From the IMG/VR virus record IMGVR_UViG_3300042397_000601, positions 1 to 49,372 of that record: a stretch of DNA of 49,372 nt; one strand, written 5' to 3'. Source of the stretch: a virus. This document shows, piece after piece, positions 15,701 through 22,772 of the stretch. Both the position numbers and the translations under genes were made by a program. Below the pieces are notes generated by a model. It was not told where the DNA came from. It saw only the letters and a list, made by a program, of their open reading frames with translations, and searched no databases. Position 1 is the first letter of the stretch. Each line of letters opens with the position of its first letter.

Positions 15701-18558
15701 ACAGTATCTCTGAGTATCAGATCGGAAACTACTCATACTCAGCAGGTGCTTACCAAATCGCCGCTTCGTTTTTTGGTAGTAACAACGCCGCTTCAAGAAC
15801 TGTCCGACTGGGAAATGACGGCTCTTATGACTGCGTCTGGATTGGCGAAACCAGCGGTACTTGGAATCATCCAGTAATTGCAGTAACTGACTTTATGGGG
15901 GGCTATGCAAATGCTAGCGCTTCTGTCATAGACGATAACTGGGACATTTCTCTAGCCACATCATTTGGCACAATCGGCGGGACTATTACCCCAACCAACA
16001 GATTTTATTCTGTTACTGCTGAGTCCTCCATCTCCGCCCCAATTTTCTACGACAGCAACAACACTGGTTTTTACGTAGACGCCGCAAGCACATCAAATCT
16101 AAATGCTGTCAACTTCAATGGTGTTTTAGCATGGGCAGATGGCACATACGCCTTAGGTTCGCCAAGTTACGGGTTTCGGTTTAACGACACCGCAAGCACT
16201 ATTAACGCATTTATTATTGCCAATAACGGTGATACCACAGCGTGGACATCCTCTCGAGCACCAATTTTTTACGACAGGAACAATACTGCGTACTTTACAG
16301 ACCCCGCAGGTAGAAGCCGCCAATCTCAAATAGACTTTGGTGATGGCGGTTATTATATCCATGGTGGTAGTTGGGGTATGCGCAATACTACACCTTATGG
16401 CTACATTGAGTTTGGCCCAGCTAACGGCGGTCATGCGCATATTTATACCGATCGCAGTAACTTCTACTTTAACGCCATGGTACAAGTACTTGGCGGAAGT
16501 CAGATTAATCAAAGTGATATTCGTGCCAATATTTTTTACGATCAGCAAGATACAGGCTACTACACAGACCCTAACGGTACATCCCGTATGGGAGATATCC
16601 ACACCAACCGCATTGGTGTAGGCCAAGGTATAAACGCTTCTTGGCCGTTAATTGTTTCTGGTAATGCGTATCTAAATGCGGGTGGATACGGTCAGGCCGA
16701 AGGTTCGTGGCGTGCTCCACTTTTCTACGATAGCAACAACACTGGGTACTACATCGACCCTAACAGCACTTCAAACATAACTGATTTGGTTGTTAGAGGG
16801 GGCACATCAGTTGTCAATATTAGTGATTTAACAACTGGTACAGCGCCTATACGAATTTCCAATACCGGTACTGGAACTGGAGATGTTCGATACATTCCTA
16901 TGATTTCTGGAACATCCACTTCCAGTTCTGGGTATCTTCAGCACACTGTTCTTGGTTCCGTAAGGGGCACAGTTTGGGGGGCCGCATTTATTGGAGTTGG
17001 CGGTAATGATAGTTACCCGACCGTGGCGTATACGTTTCATTATGGTGGATATGCAAGTGCTCCAGAATCTTGGCGTGCACAAATATTTTACGACAACAAT
17101 GACACTGGCTACTACATTGACCCTAATAGCACATCCAGACTTAACACAACAGTAACAAATGTTAGCTATTTAGGGGTAGACACCAATAAAGGGTATGCTC
17201 AAGGCTATGGTACATATTCTTCGCAGCTTCATAGAATTGCAAGGATAACGTTTGATTGGAATGCCACGTACAACCAAGAAGAACATGGTATTTTTAGTAC
17301 CGATATTAATGGTTCATACAGCGACAGCATGTCGATTAATTCGTTTAACGATATTAATCTTCGAGTTGACTCAAATAATAATGATAATCAATCGTATGTT
17401 CGATTCCATCACCACTCCACGGGCAGCAATCAATTTGCTTATGTAGGATACGATGGTAGCCAGTTTTTGGCATTTTTCTCGGGTATTCTTTATGGTGGTT
17501 CTTCTGCTCGTTCACCTATTTTCTACGACTACGACAATACTGGTTTCTATTTAGACCCAAATAATACTTCCGAACTTAACCGAATCGGTACTGTTCGTAC
17601 TAATAATTTTCTGTACCTAGATAATAACTACGGTCATTCTGTTGTAGGTGTTTATAGCTCATACCGCTATCAAGGCGTGTTTGCTATGGGGGACGCTTAT
17701 AAGTTACCTGCTAGTGGTGAAACAACTGGTAACTTGTACGGTATCGCATGGTCGCATCCAAATGCTGGTGGAACAGCAGGGAACTTAAACACACACGGCG
17801 CGTTGATTTTAGAAAACGGTACCTATTTAGCGGCTTTGTCTGGCTCTATTAGATGCCGTGATGACATGCGCACCCCGATTTACTACGACAGCAACGACAC
17901 AGGTTATTACACAGACCCCAACGGCACAAGCCGCCTTAATTATGTCGTTCCGAATCGTATCAAGCTAGTTAATAACGTCAACAATGAGCCGCGGTGGGAC
18001 TTTACTGCTTACGTTGTGGAGGCGCAGCACTGGTACGGCAACAATAGCTCGCAGACCATGTACCTTGGCGAGGCGAATTGGGTCAATATCCGCAATACCG
18101 CTGACATTCACGGCGATGCTCGTTCCCCAATTTATTACGACAGAAATGACACCACCTACTACGCAGACCTGAACAGCACGGGTACGTCGATCCGAGCCGC
18201 TGGTAACATCACAGCGTACTACTCGGACATGCGCCTTAAAACGCATCTGGGCAAGATCGAAAACGCTCGTGACAAAGTGCGTCAACTTGAAGGTTTCTAC
18301 TACGAAGCCAATGAGTTGGCACAGAGTTTTGGCTACAAAGCCAAACGTGAAGTCGGTGTTTCGGCACAGGCTGTTCAGGCTGTTTTGCCAGAGATCGTCA
18401 CTGATGCGCCAATCAACAGCAATTACCTGACAATCGACTATGAGCGTTTGACACCATTGCTGATCGAAGCCATAAAAGAACAAGACACGGAACTCGTGGA
18501 TTTACGAAACCGCGTAGCACAGTTAGAATCCCTCATCAACAAACTCATTGGAGATTAA
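12739..18558 (+). CDS. Giant tail fibre with C-terminal S74 self-cleaving chaperone (1939 aa)
   Basis: A trimeric receptor-binding fibre by architecture. The N-terminal part (MSTIVTRAGKGSPLTNTEVD, a common fibre opening) leads into a first block with GTGASGTWGINITGNAATAT-type repeats (three copies). A second block holds ten copies of a unit with the core APIFYDSxNTxYYxDP, spread over about residues 783-1813. The C-terminus carries the peptidase S74 intramolecular chaperone: SDMRLK with the catalytic Ser1829 and Lys1834, VGVSAQAVQAVLPEIV, the segment YLTIDYERLTPLLIEAIKEQ, and a final coiled coil. S74 domains trimerise the fibre and then cleave themselves off. Base composition in the middle (about 15.1-17.6 kb) is more AT-rich than the flanks, suggesting module exchange. 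Confidence 0.9.
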   Translation: MSTIVTRAGKGSPLTNTEVDSNFTNLNTDKVESITSADGSVVVSSSGTTRDLSVGVAGSTATLISQVRNETGATLTKGTVVYISGAAGNKAVVSKALATGDSTSAQTYGMVQADIPHNQNGYVVVVGAVSGLNTSAFADGTQLYLSGVSAGGYTNTKPYAPTHLVYVGIVTYSHNTQGTIQVKIQNGYELDEIHDVSARSPVDGQTLVYVSSTGLWTKTDQASMSVGSAATLATARNINGVSFNGSADITVADATKLPLAGGTLSGKLTLDGRNEIYGVPTNAGTVAGFMGGTSGGTTAARTQSLNTQTLLNVAALGYTGSGWVGGAGLSFVATENITAANRGTKAVLTAIAAGDSVATTMEFNGSALTINGSTAVTSSNYNTYAPTKTGTGASGTWGINITGNAATATSATDSTKLPLAGGTLTGKVTFPSANADKPQMPNGFLGLDTGDANFDIWGISRDYYPSNATAANAWGIRWDGDSNQIRFIGGGSVRVSFDLDDGATQINSNTVLHAGNYNSYAPTLTGTGASGTWGISVTGNAATVTNGLYKVGTNAIPAVVVLNTTADNWMWQWASSGSNDWYLGPTTANFGIGGSRLAISSSGSSPNAELSIERGTTRLLEILQANLQYKGNVVLHAGNYNSYSPTLTGTGASGTWNINISGNAATATLATSAITLTSTQSNWGSTGVLSNVVGLLSWRNYGNSHVIFDASASLSPSGSAVDRTNAQIAWGGSYPTLMGWNGSNTYGVRVDSARVADSAGAVDYNALTNKGGGTGSYVTSGDYRAPIFYDSDNTAYYTNPNGNSNLYNLNVSGNVYVGTQALPGIIISGSTSYDYLFNPGTWSTSVYSGYLANCLDNWEFAIHDSGTRVVSPFAFFGAANNIIMGRDIGWGTTYIQAAQSFRAPIFYDSDNTAYYTDPASTSNLNLVHAQSVVVTGTTTDRNVVRAIPKGASASYNNTVTGAFKIRLPFRANDMMWMMTVKIYDYSGNSISEYQIGNYSYSAGAYQIAASFFGSNNAASRTVRLGNDGSYDCVWIGETSGTWNHPVIAVTDFMGGYANASASVIDDNWDISLATSFGTIGGTITPTNRFYSVTAESSISAPIFYDSNNTGFYVDAASTSNLNAVNFNGVLAWADGTYALGSPSYGFRFNDTASTINAFIIANNGDTTAWTSSRAPIFYDRNNTAYFTDPAGRSRQSQIDFGDGGYYIHGGSWGMRNTTPYGYIEFGPANGGHAHIYTDRSNFYFNAMVQVLGGSQINQSDIRANIFYDQQDTGYYTDPNGTSRMGDIHTNRIGVGQGINASWPLIVSGNAYLNAGGYGQAEGSWRAPLFYDSNNTGYYIDPNSTSNITDLVVRGGTSVVNISDLTTGTAPIRISNTGTGTGDVRYIPMISGTSTSSSGYLQHTVLGSVRGTVWGAAFIGVGGNDSYPTVAYTFHYGGYASAPESWRAQIFYDNNDTGYYIDPNSTSRLNTTVTNVSYLGVDTNKGYAQGYGTYSSQLHRIARITFDWNATYNQEEHGIFSTDINGSYSDSMSINSFNDINLRVDSNNNDNQSYVRFHHHSTGSNQFAYVGYDGSQFLAFFSGILYGGSSARSPIFYDYDNTGFYLDPNNTSELNRIGTVRTNNFLYLDNNYGHSVVGVYSSYRYQGVFAMGDAYKLPASGETTGNLYGIAWSHPNAGGTAGNLNTHGALILENGTYLAALSGSIRCRDDMRTPIYYDSNDTGYYTDPNGTSRLNYVVPNRIKLVNNVNNEPRWDFTAYVVEAQHWYGNNSSQTMYLGEANWVNIRNTADIHGDARSPIYYDRNDTTYYADLNSTGTSIRAAGNITAYYSDMRLKTHLGKIENARDKVRQLEGFYYEANELAQSFGYKAKREVGVSAQAVQAVLPEIVTDAPINSNYLTIDYERLTPLLIEAIKEQDTELVDLRNRVAQLESLINKLIGD
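14269..14706 (+). repeat. 69-bp duplication inside the fibre gene
   Basis: The 69-base segments 14269-14337 and 14638-14706 differ at six positions. Both start GTTCTCCACGCAGGGAACTA and encode the LHAGNYNSY-x-PTLTGTGASGTW unit. A third, shorter relative of the GTGASGTW part lies near 13905. The near-identity would allow recombination between modules. Confidence 0.8.
15085..18180 (+). repeat. Ten dispersed copies of the APIFYDS...YYxDP fibre unit
   Basis: The roughly 25-residue unit (core APIFYDSxNTxYYxDPxxTS) recurs ten times, separated by unrelated segments of variable length. DNA around the core TTCTACGACAGC is similar between copies but not identical. This is a beads-on-a-shaft layout in which the segments between the units differ. 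Confidence 0.8.
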
Positions 18559-18560
18559 CC

Positions 18561-18926
18561 ATGGCCATTACATACACATGGGCTGTCACAAGCCTCAAAA
18601 CCCGCACCGAAGGTAGCAACGAAAACGCAGTTGTGCAGACCTACTGGAGAAAGACCGGTACGGACGAAAACGGCAACACTGGTGAATTTTCTGGTGCAAC
18701 GCCTTTCACTACAACAACCATGCCAGAGGGTTCTACGTTTGTCCCCCTTGCTGAACTGACCGAAGCAATGGTTCTGGGTTGGATTCAAGCCGTCGTAATT
18801 GGTAGCTACGAAGAGCACGTCAACGGCATGATTGCAAAGCAGATTGCTGAAAAAGCAACTCCAATCACCGAGACTCCCATGCCTTGGGCTCCAGTGGTTG
18901 AGACTCCCGCTACACCAGCCCCCTAA
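18561..18926 (+). CDS. Small fibre-adjacent protein (121 aa)
   Basis: ATG at 18561 lies three bases after the fibre stop, with TTGGAGATTAACC as leader. The protein MAITYTWAVTSLKTRTEGSN is beta-rich at the N-terminus (NAVVQTYWRKTGTDENGNTG; GEFSGATPFTTTTMPEGSTF). It has a helix (ELTEAMVLGWIQAVVIGSYE) and a Pro/Thr-rich tail. This opening (ITYxW.V..LKTR...) is common in phage proteins encoded next to tail fibres; I recall it as a conserved domain of unknown function. A fibre tip, chaperone or decoration role is inferred from location. Confidence 0.65.
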   Translation: MAITYTWAVTSLKTRTEGSNENAVVQTYWRKTGTDENGNTGEFSGATPFTTTTMPEGSTFVPLAELTEAMVLGWIQAVVIGSYEEHVNGMIAKQIAEKATPITETPMPWAPVVETPATPAP

Positions 18927-18929
18927 TCC

Positions 18930-19517
18930 ATGACGCTGCCCGCCTCCGGTAATACGATATCCATGTCTCAGGTAAACACTGAGCTGGGGCGGTCAGCTAC
19001 GGCCACTCTTGGACTTGGCGATTCAGCAGTTCGAGCCCTTTTTGGGGTTGCGTCCAGCGGGCAAATTAGCATGAGCGATGGCTGGGGTAAATCCGCCATC
19101 ACAATTTCTTTGGCAGGTTTGGCGGGGGTTTACGGGACAGCCTACCCGGGTGATACCGCCTATGCTGAATATATTATTGTTTCTGACGGAAGCATAGATT
19201 CCAGCACGAGCGATTTTGGTATAGGTGACTATACGAGTTGGGCATCACCCCCCACAACTGGAATTGGTTCAAGCTATTGGGTTAGATTTACCCAAACCAG
19301 CAGTTATGGCACCGGTGGTTTCGGCGGTGCGACTCAATACGGCTCTGCCAAAGGCGTCTGGCATCAGATATCAAGTAATCCACTTTTTGGTGTTCAAAGA
19401 ACAGGAAACGGAATGGGTGGCTTTATCTACACTGTACAGATTGCTTCTGATAGCGGCGGTTCTAACATTCTGGCAACCGCAACTAATATTGAATTAAGCG
19501 CTGAAATTATTTTCTAA
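18930..19517 (+). CDS. Putative tail/fibre protein, Gly/Ser-rich (195 aa)
   Basis: Opens MTLPASGNTISMSQVNTELG, a start seen in many phage fibre-like proteins in which SMSQVNTELG forms a small helical cap. It continues LGLGDSAVRALFGVASSGQI and SMSDGWGKS. The rest is a beta-sandwich-like Gly/Ser/Thr-rich domain (YWVRFTQTSSYGTGGFGGAT) ending LSAEIIF. It starts four bases after the previous gene. The likely role is an additional receptor-binding or virion surface protein. Confidence 0.65.
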   Translation: MTLPASGNTISMSQVNTELGRSATATLGLGDSAVRALFGVASSGQISMSDGWGKSAITISLAGLAGVYGTAYPGDTAYAEYIIVSDGSIDSSTSDFGIGDYTSWASPPTTGIGSSYWVRFTQTSSYGTGGFGGATQYGSAKGVWHQISSNPLFGVQRTGNGMGGFIYTVQIASDSGGSNILATATNIELSAEIIF

Positions 19518-19524
19518 GACAATC

Positions 19525-19758
19525 ATGGACAATCAACAAATCTTTAACTTCGTCGTGGCCATTGCCGCGTTTCTGGCCGTGTTTGTGTTCAATCAGGTCA
19601 CTCGCAAAATCCAGAAACTGGAAGACGATGTGGCCGCCATGCGCGAACAAATTCTGAAGGACTACGTCCAGAAGGATGACTACAAGGCCGACATCAAAGA
19701 GATCAAAGACATCCTTCGCCAAATCTTCGACAAGCTTGACTCCAAGCAAGATAAGTAA
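19525..19758 (+). CDS. Membrane-anchored coiled-coil protein, lysis-region (77 aa)
   Basis: An N-terminal hydrophobic segment (about residues 8-24, FVVAIAAFLAVFVFNQV) is followed by a long coiled coil (KIQKLEDDVAAMREQILKDY; YKADIKEIKDILRQIFDKLD) and a charged end. This one-helix plus coiled-coil layout is common in small phage proteins at the start of lysis cassettes and recalls XhlA-type helpers, although that family name is only a structural analogy. It is the first of a run of small membrane-related genes ending in the endolysin. Confidence 0.65.
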   Translation: MDNQQIFNFVVAIAAFLAVFVFNQVTRKIQKLEDDVAAMREQILKDYVQKDDYKADIKEIKDILRQIFDKLDSKQDK

Positions 19759-19770
19759 TAGGATTGTTGT

Positions 19771-19998
19771 ATGGCTACAACAAAGAAAACCCCCAGCAAG
19801 ACACCCGCTAAAGTAGCGCCGGTGAAGCGTGCTGTACCCAAGCAAAAGACAGTCACGGTTTCGCAACCTGAACCTGTTACGCTGCCCGTTGAGCTTCCTG
19901 TGACCCCAGAACCCGAAGTGAAAAACGCAGAACCCACTCGCGGTAGCTTTTTCAACTCCATTAAGTCCGCCCTTTCCCGTCTGTTTCGCAGAACATAA
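19771..19998 (+). CDS. Lys/Pro-rich small protein with amphipathic C-terminal helix (75 aa)
   Basis: The protein MATTKKTPSKTPAKVAPVKR is mostly Lys/Pro/Thr/Val low-complexity sequence. A final segment, SFFNSIKSALSRLFRRT, is strongly amphipathic and basic. The composition suggests an unstructured protein whose C-terminus inserts at a membrane surface or binds nucleic acid. Its ribosome binding site is weak (TAGGATTG). It sits between a membrane-anchored gene and the coupled small-gene chain of the lysis region. No family is recognised. Confidence 0.55.
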   Translation: MATTKKTPSKTPAKVAPVKRAVPKQKTVTVSQPEPVTLPVELPVTPEPEVKNAEPTRGSFFNSIKSALSRLFRRT

Positions 19999-20012
19999 AC
20001 CCACCGCCGACC

Positions 20013-20147
20013 ATGACATGGTTTGCGGCATTAGCGTTAGTTCTCAGCGCAAACACGGAATACCGCTGTGTCCGATGGACATGGTCTGGGGACGTGTACA
20101 ACCGCAAGGTAATCTGCCTTGAATGGAAAAAAGTTGAGAAAAAATGA
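20013..20147 (+). CDS. Tiny protein with hydrophobic N-terminus (44 aa)
   Basis: ATG at 20013 to a TGA that overlaps the next gene's ATG (ATGA at 20144-20147). The protein is MTWFAALALVLSANTEYRCV followed by RWTWSGDVYNRKVICLEWKK and VEKK. The first 13 residues could be a signal or membrane-associated helix. Two Cys follow in a short beta-like domain. No strong ribosome binding site is visible upstream, but the exact stop/start coupling with the next gene and the absence of any other gene in this interval support it. Function unknown. Confidence 0.55.
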   Translation: MTWFAALALVLSANTEYRCVRWTWSGDVYNRKVICLEWKKVEKK

Positions 20148-20641
20148 TTGATCCCGTAACGGCCCTAGCTGGCATTCAGTCAGCCATTAGCATGGTCAAG
20201 AAGGCGAGTAAAGTCGCCAATGACCTAGGCTCGCTTGCGCCGATGATCGGCAAGATGTTCGATGCTAAAAGCACTGCAACGAAAGCAATGCTGCAAGCGA
20301 AGCGTGAGAAAAAAGGCTCTAACATGGGCACCGCCCTGCAAATCGAAATGGCGCTTGAGCAAGCTCGCGCCTTCGAGGAGGAGCTAAAAATGCTCTTTAT
20401 GCAGACTGGCAAGATCGACGTGTGGAACAAGATCAAAGAGCGTCAAGCCGAGATGGACAGGGACGATGCCAAGGAAATGGCAGCGCTCAAAGCCGCTGAG
20501 AAAAAACAAAAAGAAAAAGACGCTGAGATGCAGGAGTGGGCCGTTGCCATTGCTGCGACTGCGTTCTTGCTGTTTTTATTGTTCGTGGGCATTTACGAGT
20601 TGTGGGACTTTTGCCAAACCACAAAAAGGTGTGGGCGGTGA
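20144..20641 (+). CDS. Helical protein with C-terminal membrane anchor (165 aa)
   Basis: MIDPVTALAGIQSAISMVKK starts a long helical, charged protein. Basic and acidic heptad-like stretches (ALQIEMALEQARAFEEELKM; KEMAALKAAEKKQKEKDAEM) are followed by one hydrophobic segment near the C-terminus (VAIAATAFLLFLLFVGIYEL, about residues 133-152) and a short polar end with two Cys. A C-terminal anchor with a long cytoplasmic coiled coil suggests a membrane-tethered lysis regulator or antiholin-like factor; this is inference. It is coupled to both neighbours (ATGA upstream, GTGA downstream). Confidence 0.65.
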   Translation: MIDPVTALAGIQSAISMVKKASKVANDLGSLAPMIGKMFDAKSTATKAMLQAKREKKGSNMGTALQIEMALEQARAFEEELKMLFMQTGKIDVWNKIKERQAEMDRDDAKEMAALKAAEKKQKEKDAEMQEWAVAIAATAFLLFLLFVGIYELWDFCQTTKRCGR

Positions 20642-20787
20642 ATGAGTACCAGAAACAATTTGACATGTTCTGTAAAGTCTTCTGCTACGGCTGTGCAGCG
20701 TGGTGGTTCCTTGGCTTTCTGAAGTTCCTGCCTGATGACTTGTCAAACAAAATCGTGGCACTTTTACTGGGGAAGATTGGGCTATGA
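20638..20787 (+). CDS. Small membrane protein with GTG start (49 aa)
   Basis: The chosen start is GTG at 20638, overlapping the preceding TGA (GTGA), with AAAAAGG eight bases upstream. A longer in-frame reading begins inside the previous gene without a ribosome binding site. The protein (V)NEYQKQFDMFCKVFCYGCAA has a hydrophobic middle (GCAAWWFLGFLKFLP) and a hydrophobic C-terminus (SNKIVALLLGKIGL), so it is a small membrane or membrane-associated protein. It also ends in an ATGA overlap with the next gene. A pinholin-like role is possible but unproven. Confidence 0.5.
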   Translation: MNEYQKQFDMFCKVFCYGCAAWWFLGFLKFLPDDLSNKIVALLLGKIGL

Positions 20788-20960
20788 AAGTAACGCTTTA
20801 TCACACCAACGCCAAGATGTTGCAAGAAACATACAGGGTTATGCACCAGAAGAACCTGCAGGAATTGCAACGCCTGAACTTACAGAAGGAACAGGAATTG
20901 AAGCTGCAGCAAGTCAGAAACCAATGGGCTAGACCCAACTCTGTGGACGTTATGGTATGA
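20784..20960 (+). CDS. Gln/Leu-rich coiled-coil small protein (58 aa)
   Basis: ATG at 20784 overlaps the preceding TGA, and its own TGA at 20958-20960 overlaps the next ATG, so it is a link in a chain of coupled starts. The protein MKVTLYHTNAKMLQETYRVM has a clear Gln/Leu heptad region (NLQELQRLNLQKEQELKLQQ) and a short tail. It has no membrane segment. I see no family. The coupling on both sides is the main evidence that it is translated. Confidence 0.55.
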   Translation: MKVTLYHTNAKMLQETYRVMHQKNLQELQRLNLQKEQELKLQQVRNQWARPNSVDVMV

Positions 20961-21169
20961 AGTATATTTTTCTTTTTGCGGTGATGATGCTGGCTGGTTG
21001 TGAAGACCGGTACCGCTACTATTGTCAGAACCCTGACAACTTCCACGCTCCGCAGTGCCAAAAGCCCAAGTGCCAGTTTACCCAGACTTGCCCTGAATAT
21101 CTTGTAGCCCCTATCTTGGAGAAAAAAGTCAATGACGTCCAACAGCCTGAAACTAAACCTAACCCCTGA
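20957..21169 (+). CDS. Small Cys-rich lipoprotein (70 aa)
   Basis: An N-terminal signal MKYIFLFAVMMLAGC ends in the lipobox LAGC, so Cys15 should be lipidated by signal peptidase II. The mature part is Cys-rich (six further Cys in YYCQNPDNFHAPQCQKPKCQ and FTQTCPEYL; the signal and mature parts are described separately) and ends in a charged Pro-containing tail. It would be anchored in the outer or inner membrane leaflet facing the periplasm. It overlaps the next gene by 38 bases. It is distinct from the embedded o-spanin downstream, giving this lysis region two lipoproteins. Confidence 0.7.
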   Translation: MKYIFLFAVMMLAGCEDRYRYYCQNPDNFHAPQCQKPKCQFTQTCPEYLVAPILEKKVNDVQQPETKPNP

Positions 21170-21638
21170 TGATATTGAAGTCAGAGTCTGGGGCTTCGTC
21201 GTTGTAGCCGTTACCTGCATTCTGTGCTTCATTGTTGTAGCGCTTCTGTACTCTGTGACCTTCGTCACGCAGCCTATTAAGTCAATGGCACCCATTGACA
21301 TGGCGTACACCAAGATGCTCAACGACATTGTGTTGTTGATAGTAGGCGGTATTGGCGGTGTGATGAGTAAGCGGGCTGTGGCTGCTGGCGCTAAGGCAAT
21401 TGCTCCTACGACCCCCACACCCACCCAGACTTCTAATACACCAATACCTGTGCAGGCAACGATTGTTTCACCTGCGCCCACCCCCGCGTCGGTCGTGCCA
21501 AACTATAACTGGATGGGCTACCAGAATCCTGACCTCGACGAGTCTTGGACACCCGGGCCCCCACCCACAACGCCTCCAGAGCACATGGAGCCTGATGATG
21601 ACCGTGCAGAGATTGCAGCCGCTCGCAAGGAGAACTGA
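21132..21638 (+). CDS. Two-transmembrane protein, candidate holin (168 aa)
   Basis: ATG at 21132 follows TTGGAGAAAAAAGTCA, inside the end of the lipoprotein gene. There are two hydrophobic helices: about residues 19-46 (VWGFVVVAVTCILCFIVVAL) and 62-80 (MLNDIVLLIVGGIGGVM). A long Pro/Thr-rich tail follows, with an acidic-polar end (EPDDDRAEIAAARKEN). Two helices close to the spanin and endolysin genes fit a class II-type holin, which would release or activate the endolysin. The long Pro-rich tail is unusual for a holin, so a structural or regulatory membrane protein remains possible. Confidence 0.55.
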   Translation: MTSNSLKLNLTPDDIEVRVWGFVVVAVTCILCFIVVALLYSVTFVTQPIKSMAPIDMAYTKMLNDIVLLIVGGIGGVMSKRAVAAGAKAIAPTTPTPTQTSNTPIPVQATIVSPAPTPASVVPNYNWMGYQNPDLDESWTPGPPPTTPPEHMEPDDDRAEIAAARKEN

Positions 21639-21640
21639 TT

Positions 21641-22141
21641 ATGTTTGGCATCCCACTCCCTTGGATACTAGTTGGTCTGTGCATCACACTGTTCGGAACC
21701 TACCGGGGTGGGTATCATTTCGGCTGGTCGGATCGCGACAAGGAAATGCAGATTGAGATTGCCAAGAAGAACGAGGAGTCTCGGGCTAAAGAGCAACAGC
21801 TGACCGAACAGATTAACACCACTGCAACCAAACTTCAGGAGACCACAAATGTTGTCAATCAAAAGCAAACTGATCTCAATCGTCTCATTGCTGCTGGCCG
21901 GGTGCGCCTCCCCGCCCCCAGTTGTGTACAAACCCCCGCAGCTCCCGCCGTTGCCCCCACAAATAGCCAAGAAACAAGAAGTGAACCTAACAGAGCGCCT
22001 GACGAACCTTCTGATGCCGAAAGAGCAACCCTCGCAGCCATCGCAGAAATCGTCGCCCAAGGCGACCGGAACACAGCCCAACTGAACGCGTGCATTGACG
22101 CGTATAACGAAGCAAGGAATATCATCAATGGTCAACAGTGA
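21641..22141 (+). CDS. Inner-membrane spanin, Rz-like (166 aa)
   Basis: An N-terminal membrane anchor (about residues 7-22, PWILVGLCITLFGTYRG) is followed by a long periplasmic coiled coil (EIAKKNEESRAKEQQLTEQI; TTATKLQETTNVVNQKQTDL) and an Ala/Pro/Glu-rich C-terminal part. This is the plan of i-spanins, which pair with an outer-membrane lipoprotein and fuse the membranes in the last step of lysis. The identity is confirmed by the Rz1-like gene embedded in another frame. The gene starts two bases after the putative holin and overlaps the endolysin by 14 bases. Confidence 0.8.
   Translation: MFGIPLPWILVGLCITLFGTYRGGYHFGWSDRDKEMQIEIAKKNEESRAKEQQLTEQINTTATKLQETTNVVNQKQTDLNRLIAAGRVRLPAPSCVQTPAAPAVAPTNSQETRSEPNRAPDEPSDAERATLAAIAEIVAQGDRNTAQLNACIDAYNEARNIINGQQ
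21849..22085 (+). CDS. Outer-membrane spanin lipoprotein, Rz1-like, fully embedded in Rz (78 aa)
   Basis: Read in the +1 frame relative to the i-spanin gene and wholly inside it. The protein begins MLSIKSKLISIVSLLLAGC with the lipobox LAGC (Cys19). It continues with a Pro-rich mature start (ASPPPVVYKPPQLPPLPPQI), typical of Rz1 proteins, and a helical, charged remainder. The ATG has AGGAG about nine bases upstream. Embedded Rz/Rz1 pairs are an established arrangement in phages of Gram-negative bacteria, so this is strong evidence for the host envelope type. Confidence 0.85.
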   Translation: MLSIKSKLISIVSLLLAGCASPPPVVYKPPQLPPLPPQIAKKQEVNLTERLTNLLMPKEQPSQPSQKSSPKATGTQPN

Positions 22142-22742
22142 ACAACTAAAACAGATGCACATCGACCCCTCGTTGGCAGACGCGTTCAACGAGACATTCG
22201 AGCGGTTCGGCATTCTCACGCCCTTGCAACAAGCCAGCTGGATCGGTCAGTGCGGCCACGAGTGCGGCAACTTTAGAATCATGGAAGAGAACCTGAACTA
22301 CAGGGCTGCCACCTTGCTCAAGCTGTTTCCCAAGACGCCTAAGCGTGCATGGGGCTTTACCCCCGAGGAAGCTGCTGCCTACGAGAAGCAGCCTAAAAAA
22401 ATCGCCAATAGGATTTACGGCAACCGTATGGGAAACCGTGATGAGGCTTCTGGGGATGGCTTTCGTTTCCGCGGCTCCGGATTTCTTCAGTTGACCGGCC
22501 ATAGCAATTTCTACCACGCAGGCAAGGCCCTCGGTGAAGACTTCGTGATGCAGCCTGAACTGGTACGCACACCCAAGTACGCCGCTCAAACTGCGGGCTG
22601 GTTCTGGCAAACACACAAGCTCAACCAGATTGCCGATGGCCGTGATTTCGTGACCATGACGAAGCGCATCAACGGAGGCACAATCGGCCTTGACGATCGC
22701 ATCAAACACATCAATCAGGCCCTAGCTGTTTTGGGTGGTTAA
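22128..22742 (+). CDS. Endolysin, glycoside hydrolase family 19 chitinase-like (204 aa)
   Basis: Hydrolyses peptidoglycan. The start chosen is ATG at 22128 with AAGGAA eight bases upstream; an earlier in-frame ATG at 22095 lacks a ribosome binding site. The GH19 signature is clear: AGxxxxH-E type segment WIGQCGHECGNFRIMEENLN with the catalytic Glu45 and a second Glu at 53/54, then the segment GDGFRFRGSGFLQLTGHSNF and a C-terminal GWFWQTHKLNQIADG region followed by INGGTIGLDDR. There is no signal peptide, so export depends on a holin. The length is normal for a single-domain GH19 endolysin. Confidence 0.9.
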   Translation: MVNSEQLKQMHIDPSLADAFNETFERFGILTPLQQASWIGQCGHECGNFRIMEENLNYRAATLLKLFPKTPKRAWGFTPEEAAAYEKQPKKIANRIYGNRMGNRDEASGDGFRFRGSGFLQLTGHSNFYHAGKALGEDFVMQPELVRTPKYAAQTAGWFWQTHKLNQIADGRDFVTMTKRINGGTIGLDDRIKHINQALAVLGG

Positions 22743-22772
22743 CACTACAATCTAGGCATATAGGAGTTAGCC

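Noticed and set aside
15085-18180. CRISPR array
   Set aside because: Repeats are coding, in frame, diverged and irregularly spaced; they encode the fibre units.
17965-18483. 172-codon minus-strand frame opposite the S74 domain
   Set aside because: It mirrors a conserved enzyme domain on the + strand and has no start signal.
21400-21756. 118-codon alternate frame in the putative holin gene
   Set aside because: Pro/Arg/Leu-rich shadow of the Pro-rich coding tail, without a ribosome binding site.
22742-22772. Promoter before the 547-aa tail gene
   Set aside because: A TACAAT is present at 22746-22751 but no acceptable -35 lies 15-19 bases upstream.
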